From an uncultured Clostridia bacterium (lineage in GTDB: Bacteria > Bacillota > Clostridia > Lachnospirales > Lachnospiraceae): 6,528 bases of DNA. Where the stretch lies: assembly GCA_946186175.1 (NCBI GenBank), contig CAMHMG010000173.1, forward strand, positions 1 through 6,528. The letters are read 5' to 3'. Shown here piece after piece: positions 4,945 to 6,528 of this stretch. Both the position numbers and the translations under genes were made by a program. Each line of letters begins with the position of its first letter. Within the stretch, counting starts at the first letter, position 1. The notes under the pieces were generated by a model. That model searched no databases. It saw only the letters and a program-made list of their open reading frames with translations, and was not told the origin of the DNA.

Positions 4945-6528
4945 TTAAATCTTTTCTACTCCAAGATCTACCTTCTCACCGTTGATGTTCCAATTCTTTG
5001 TATAACCCTTCACGCCATCATACTCGATTGCTGTTGCGAGTACATCTGTAAAGATCGTCTCCTGGTTATTCTTAAGGATCTCTGCAATCTTATCATTGTT
5101 AGCTACCGAGATTGTGATCTTATCCATAACCTCAAATCCTGCTTCCTTACGCATTGTCTGAACCTTAGAGATTATCTCTCTCACGAATCCCTCCTCGATA
5201 AGCTCAGGTGTAAGCTTCTTGTCAAGTACCACTGTAACAGCATTGTCAGCCTGTGTCTCGAAGTCTTCTGACTGTGCAAGCTCTATGAGGAGATCCTCTT
5301 CGGCAAGTGAAACCTCAACTCCGTCAACGTCAAACTTCAAAGCTCCCTCACTCTTAAGAGTAGCCATTGCAGCGTTACCGTCTATATTTGTGAGATACTC
5401 TCTGATTCCGTTTAACTGCTTGCCATACTTAGGTCCAACAGTTTTTAACTGCGGTTTAAATGAGTATGAAGAGAACTCTGATACATCATCCTTAAATGTT
5501 ACAGCCTTAACATTAAGCTCATCAGCGATTATCTCCTTATAGAAGTCTGAAAGCTCTTTGTCCGCCTTAACGTACATGTTAGCGATCGGCTGACGGTTCT
5601 TGATATTAGCTGCATTTCTGCCTGCTCGACCCATAACAACAATATGAAGTACCTCGTCCATATCTGCCTCAAGCTCCTTGTCAACGAACTTCTCATCACA
5701 CTCAGGGAAGTCGCACAGATGGATACTCTTAGGTGCACTCTTATCTATTCCTACAACAAGGTTCTGATAAATGTCCTCTGTCATAAATGGGATCATCGGC
5801 GCTGAAGCCTTACTGATCGTAACAAGTGCTGTATATAAGGTCATATATGCATTGATCTTATCCTGCTCCATGCCCTTAGCCCAGAATCTCTCTCGGCAGC
5901 GGCGAACATACCAGTTACTCATATCATCAACAAACTCTGAAAGTGCTCTTGCAGCCTCCGGAATCTTATATGAGCCAAGATTCTCATCACAGGTCTTAAC
6001 TGCAGTGTTAAGCTTTGAAAGAAGCCATTTATCCATAACGGATAATTTGTCATAATCCAAACTGTACTTAGTCGGATCAAATTCATCGATATTAGCATAG
6101 AGTACATAGAATGCGTAAGTATTCCACAATGTACCCATGAACTTTCTCTGTCCCTCAACAACAGCATCCTCATGGAAACGGTTAGGAAGCCATGGTGCCG
6201 AGTTGGTATAGAAGTACCAGCGGATAGCATCTGCTCCGTACTGATTGAGGGCATCCATAGGATCAACCGCATTACCCTTAGACTTACTCATCTTCTGTCC
6301 GTCCTTATCCTGAACGTGACCGAGTACGATTACGTTCTTATAAGGTGCCTCATTGAAGATCAGCGTAGATATTGCCATCAATGAGTAGAACCATCCTCTT
6401 GTCTGGTCAACAGCCTCTGAAATGAAATCAGCAGGGTAGTTCTCCTTGAAGATGTCTTCATTTTCGAACGGATAATGCCACTGTGCAAATGGCATAGCTC
6501 CTGAATCGAACCAGCAGTCAATAACTTC
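4945..6528 (-). CDS. ileS: Isoleucyl-tRNA synthetase, C-terminal half (5' end outside the window)
   Basis: This class I synthetase charges tRNA-Ile with isoleucine in the cytoplasm. The frame stays open to the right edge of the window, where it reads EVIDCWFDSGAMPFAQ, the WFDSG signature of the Ile/Val/Leu group; the Met encoded at 6495 is internal. The 527 visible residues are about half of a protein usually near 1,040. KMSKS, the second ATP-binding signature, is encoded at 6294-6280 within DGQKMSKSKGNAVDP; HIGH and the editing domain lie outside. The anticodon-binding domain follows, with NWYVRRCRERFW and SAPMIPFMTEDIYQNL. After it comes a DUF5915-like C-terminal region (GFVREIISKVQTMRKEAGF) ending GVEKI. 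No cysteine occurs in the last roughly 250 residues, so the C-terminal zinc finger of the E. coli-type enzyme is absent, which points to the second, eukaryote-like class of bacterial IleRS. Confidence 0.97.
   Translation of the reverse strand, partial: EVIDCWFDSGAMPFAQWHYPFENEDIFKENYPADFISEAVDQTRGWFYSLMAISTLIFNEAPYKNVIVLGHVQDKDGQKMSKSKGNAVDPMDALNQYGADAIRWYFYTNSAPWLPNRFHEDAVVEGQRKFMGTLWNTYAFYVLYANIDEFDPTKYSLDYDKLSVMDKWLLSKLNTAVKTCDENLGSYKIPEAARALSEFVDDMSNWYVRRCRERFWAKGMEQDKINAYMTLYTALVTISKASAPMIPFMTEDIYQNLVVGIDKSAPKSIHLCDFPECDEKFVDKELEADMDEVLHIVVMGRAGRNAANIKNRQPIANMYVKADKELSDFYKEIIADELNVKAVTFKDDVSEFSSYSFKPQLKTVGPKYGKQLNGIREYLTNIDGNAAMATLKSEGALKFDVDGVEVSLAEEDLLIELAQSEDFETQADNAVTVVLDKKLTPELIEEGFVREIISKVQTMRKEAGFEVMDKITISVANNDKIAEILKNNQETIFTDVLATAIEYDGVKGYTKNWNINGEKVDLGVEKI

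Noticed and set aside
5219..5542. 107-codon open frame on the plus strand within ileS, and similar frames elsewhere in ileS
   Set aside because: They lie opposite or out of frame with a well-conserved synthetase, have Ser-rich composition typical of antisense frames, and lack ribosome binding sites.
6495..6528. Start of the ileS coding sequence at the Met encoded at 6495
   Set aside because: The frame continues upstream with a conserved WFDSG signature to the window edge. The Met is internal.

Overview
The window looks like chromosomal DNA from a low-GC Gram-positive anaerobe of the Clostridia, most likely a Lachnospiraceae relative. This placement is an inference. It rests on AT-rich intergenic regions, strong Shine-Dalgarno sites, an N-acetylmuramoyl-L-alanine amidase with a tail of choline/glucan-binding-type repeats, a PilT ATPase in a Gram-positive setting, and an isoleucyl-tRNA synthetase that ends without the C-terminal zinc finger. 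All four complete genes and the one partial gene have intact reading frames. I see no insertion sequence, phage gene, tRNA, rRNA or CRISPR array.

Layout, left to right: (1) Positions 3-1550, minus strand: a secreted cell-wall amidase with about ten C-terminal wall-binding repeats. (2) Positions 1551-1843: a 293-base divergent intergenic region with one good promoter facing each way. (3) Positions 1844-2233, plus strand: a small soluble bacterial PH-domain protein with a His/Asp-rich tail. (4) Positions 2227-3606, minus strand: a membrane polyprenyl-phosphate sugar-phosphate transferase, whose 3' end overlaps the PH gene by 7 bases. (5) Positions 3632-4681, minus strand: pilT, 25 bases upstream of the sugar transferase and probably co-transcribed with it. 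(6) Positions 4682-4944: a 263-base spacer with several hairpins whose G-U pairs fit minus-strand RNA. (7) Positions 4945-6528, minus strand: the C-terminal half of ileS, whose N-terminal half lies beyond the right edge.

Three of the genes act at the cell surface: the amidase remodels peptidoglycan, the glycosyl-1-phosphate transferase starts a lipid-linked glycan, and PilT powers pilus retraction. ileS is a housekeeping gene. A link between pilT and the sugar transferase is suggested only by their tight spacing. The rest of the pilus machinery and the downstream glycosyltransferases are not in the window.

Most of the window is ordinary. The best candidates for something undescribed are the structured spacer between ileS and pilT, a codon-identical internal repeat at the PilT His box, a cysteine-rich segment in the amidase catalytic domain, and the His/Asp tail of the PH-domain protein.
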